From contig NC_090781.1 of the NCBI RefSeq assembly GCF_040054535.1, positions 3,179,501 to 3,243,500 of the forward strand: DNA of 64,000 nt, given 5' to 3'. A program made the position numbers and the translations under genes. Below, piece after piece: positions 63,511 to 64,000 of the stretch (its first letter is position 1; the number at the start of each line of letters is the position of its first letter). This DNA is from Antennarius striatus. Lineage: Eukaryota > Chordata > Actinopteri > Lophiiformes > Antennariidae. The notes under the pieces were generated by a model that worked only from the letters and a program-made list of their open reading frames with translations, was not told the origin of the DNA and made no database searches.

Positions 63511-64000
63511 AACATGACATAACATAAAGTACAGGTAGAGCACAGGCCTTCTCGAGTGAAGTCGCTCTAGGCCTTAAAATATAAAATATAATAATCAACT
63601 TATGTCATTTCACCTGTATTTACGTTTGTCCACCACAAATATTGGACTCTAAAAATCACTAGAAAGCCACTAGGGCACATAATATCATGTTACTGTATCG
63701 TGTTACATTACGTACCTTTAATTTCAATATGTAACGTTCAGTGTGACTCGTGATTCACGTGATTGTTTTGAATTCAGATTAGTTTACGGTAAAGTTTGGC
63801 TCCTTATAATTTAATCTTTGAGGAGGAGAAGAAGAAAACACTTCGACAACAGTCAGAGTCCGCTGTTGATGTTGAAAATCCACTGCGGGGTACTTTAGCA
63901 TGTAGCATGTATCTTACCTGTAGAGCGCAGGAAGAGGAGGAGGAGGAGTTCTTGTTGGTCAGAGGCGGGGTTGTCATCAAAAAGACGGTCAAACACTACC

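Overview
The window is vertebrate nuclear DNA, most likely from a percomorph teleost. It carries spliced vertebrate genes with GT-AG introns, long CA/TG microsatellites, and fish-type non-LTR elements (RTE, L2/Rex1-like, an R4/Rex6-like LINE with a restriction-like endonuclease) plus a DANA/HE1-like tRNA-derived SINE. The species call is inference; I could not run a search.

Genes lie in the first 27 kb. From left to right these are lyrm9 (+, 559-991, three coding exons, 78 aa), ift20 (-, 3895-2053, four coding exons, 132 aa, with a probable non-coding first exon ending at 4508 and an ETS-type promoter behind it), abcg4 (-, 17599-9095, fourteen coding exons, 650 aa, with a probable non-coding first exon in a CpG island near 22.2 kb), and a small secreted DUF4430 / transcobalamin-beta-like gene (+, 25030-27178, four exons, 136 aa). 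All splice phases of these four models were checked by hand and close without frame breaks. lyrm9 and ift20 converge tail to tail. The genes are functionally unrelated (mitochondrial LYR protein, ciliary/Golgi transport, sterol exporter, secreted cobalamin-family domain), so this is ordinary gene neighbourhood rather than a pathway cluster.

From about 27.3 kb to the end (about 37 kb) I found no convincing protein-coding gene. This part is a transposon and microsatellite field. It holds an L2/Rex1-like LINE with another LINE's 3' end inserted in it (29-31.9 kb), an R4/Rex6-like LINE interrupted by the same LINE tail (42.8-45 kb), a young RTE copy with an intact 14-bp target-site duplication (47.9-49.0 kb), a hAT-type MITE (53.7-54.2 kb), three copies of a repeat carrying a perfect AGGTCAAGGTCA (DR0) nuclear-receptor-type site, and many satellites. 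Candidate regulatory pieces there are a short CpG-dense block with a CTCF-like motif (55.4-55.6 kb), a TATA-like, C-rich region near 56.6-57.3 kb, and a possible first exon ending at 36.5 kb. The stretch could be intergenic or a large intron.

I see no evidence of an undescribed biological system. The most rewarding points are the layered transposon insertions inside abcg4, the Arg-to-Cys change in the ABCG4 signature motif, the LINE 3' ends that carry a minisatellite, and the DR0-bearing repeat family.
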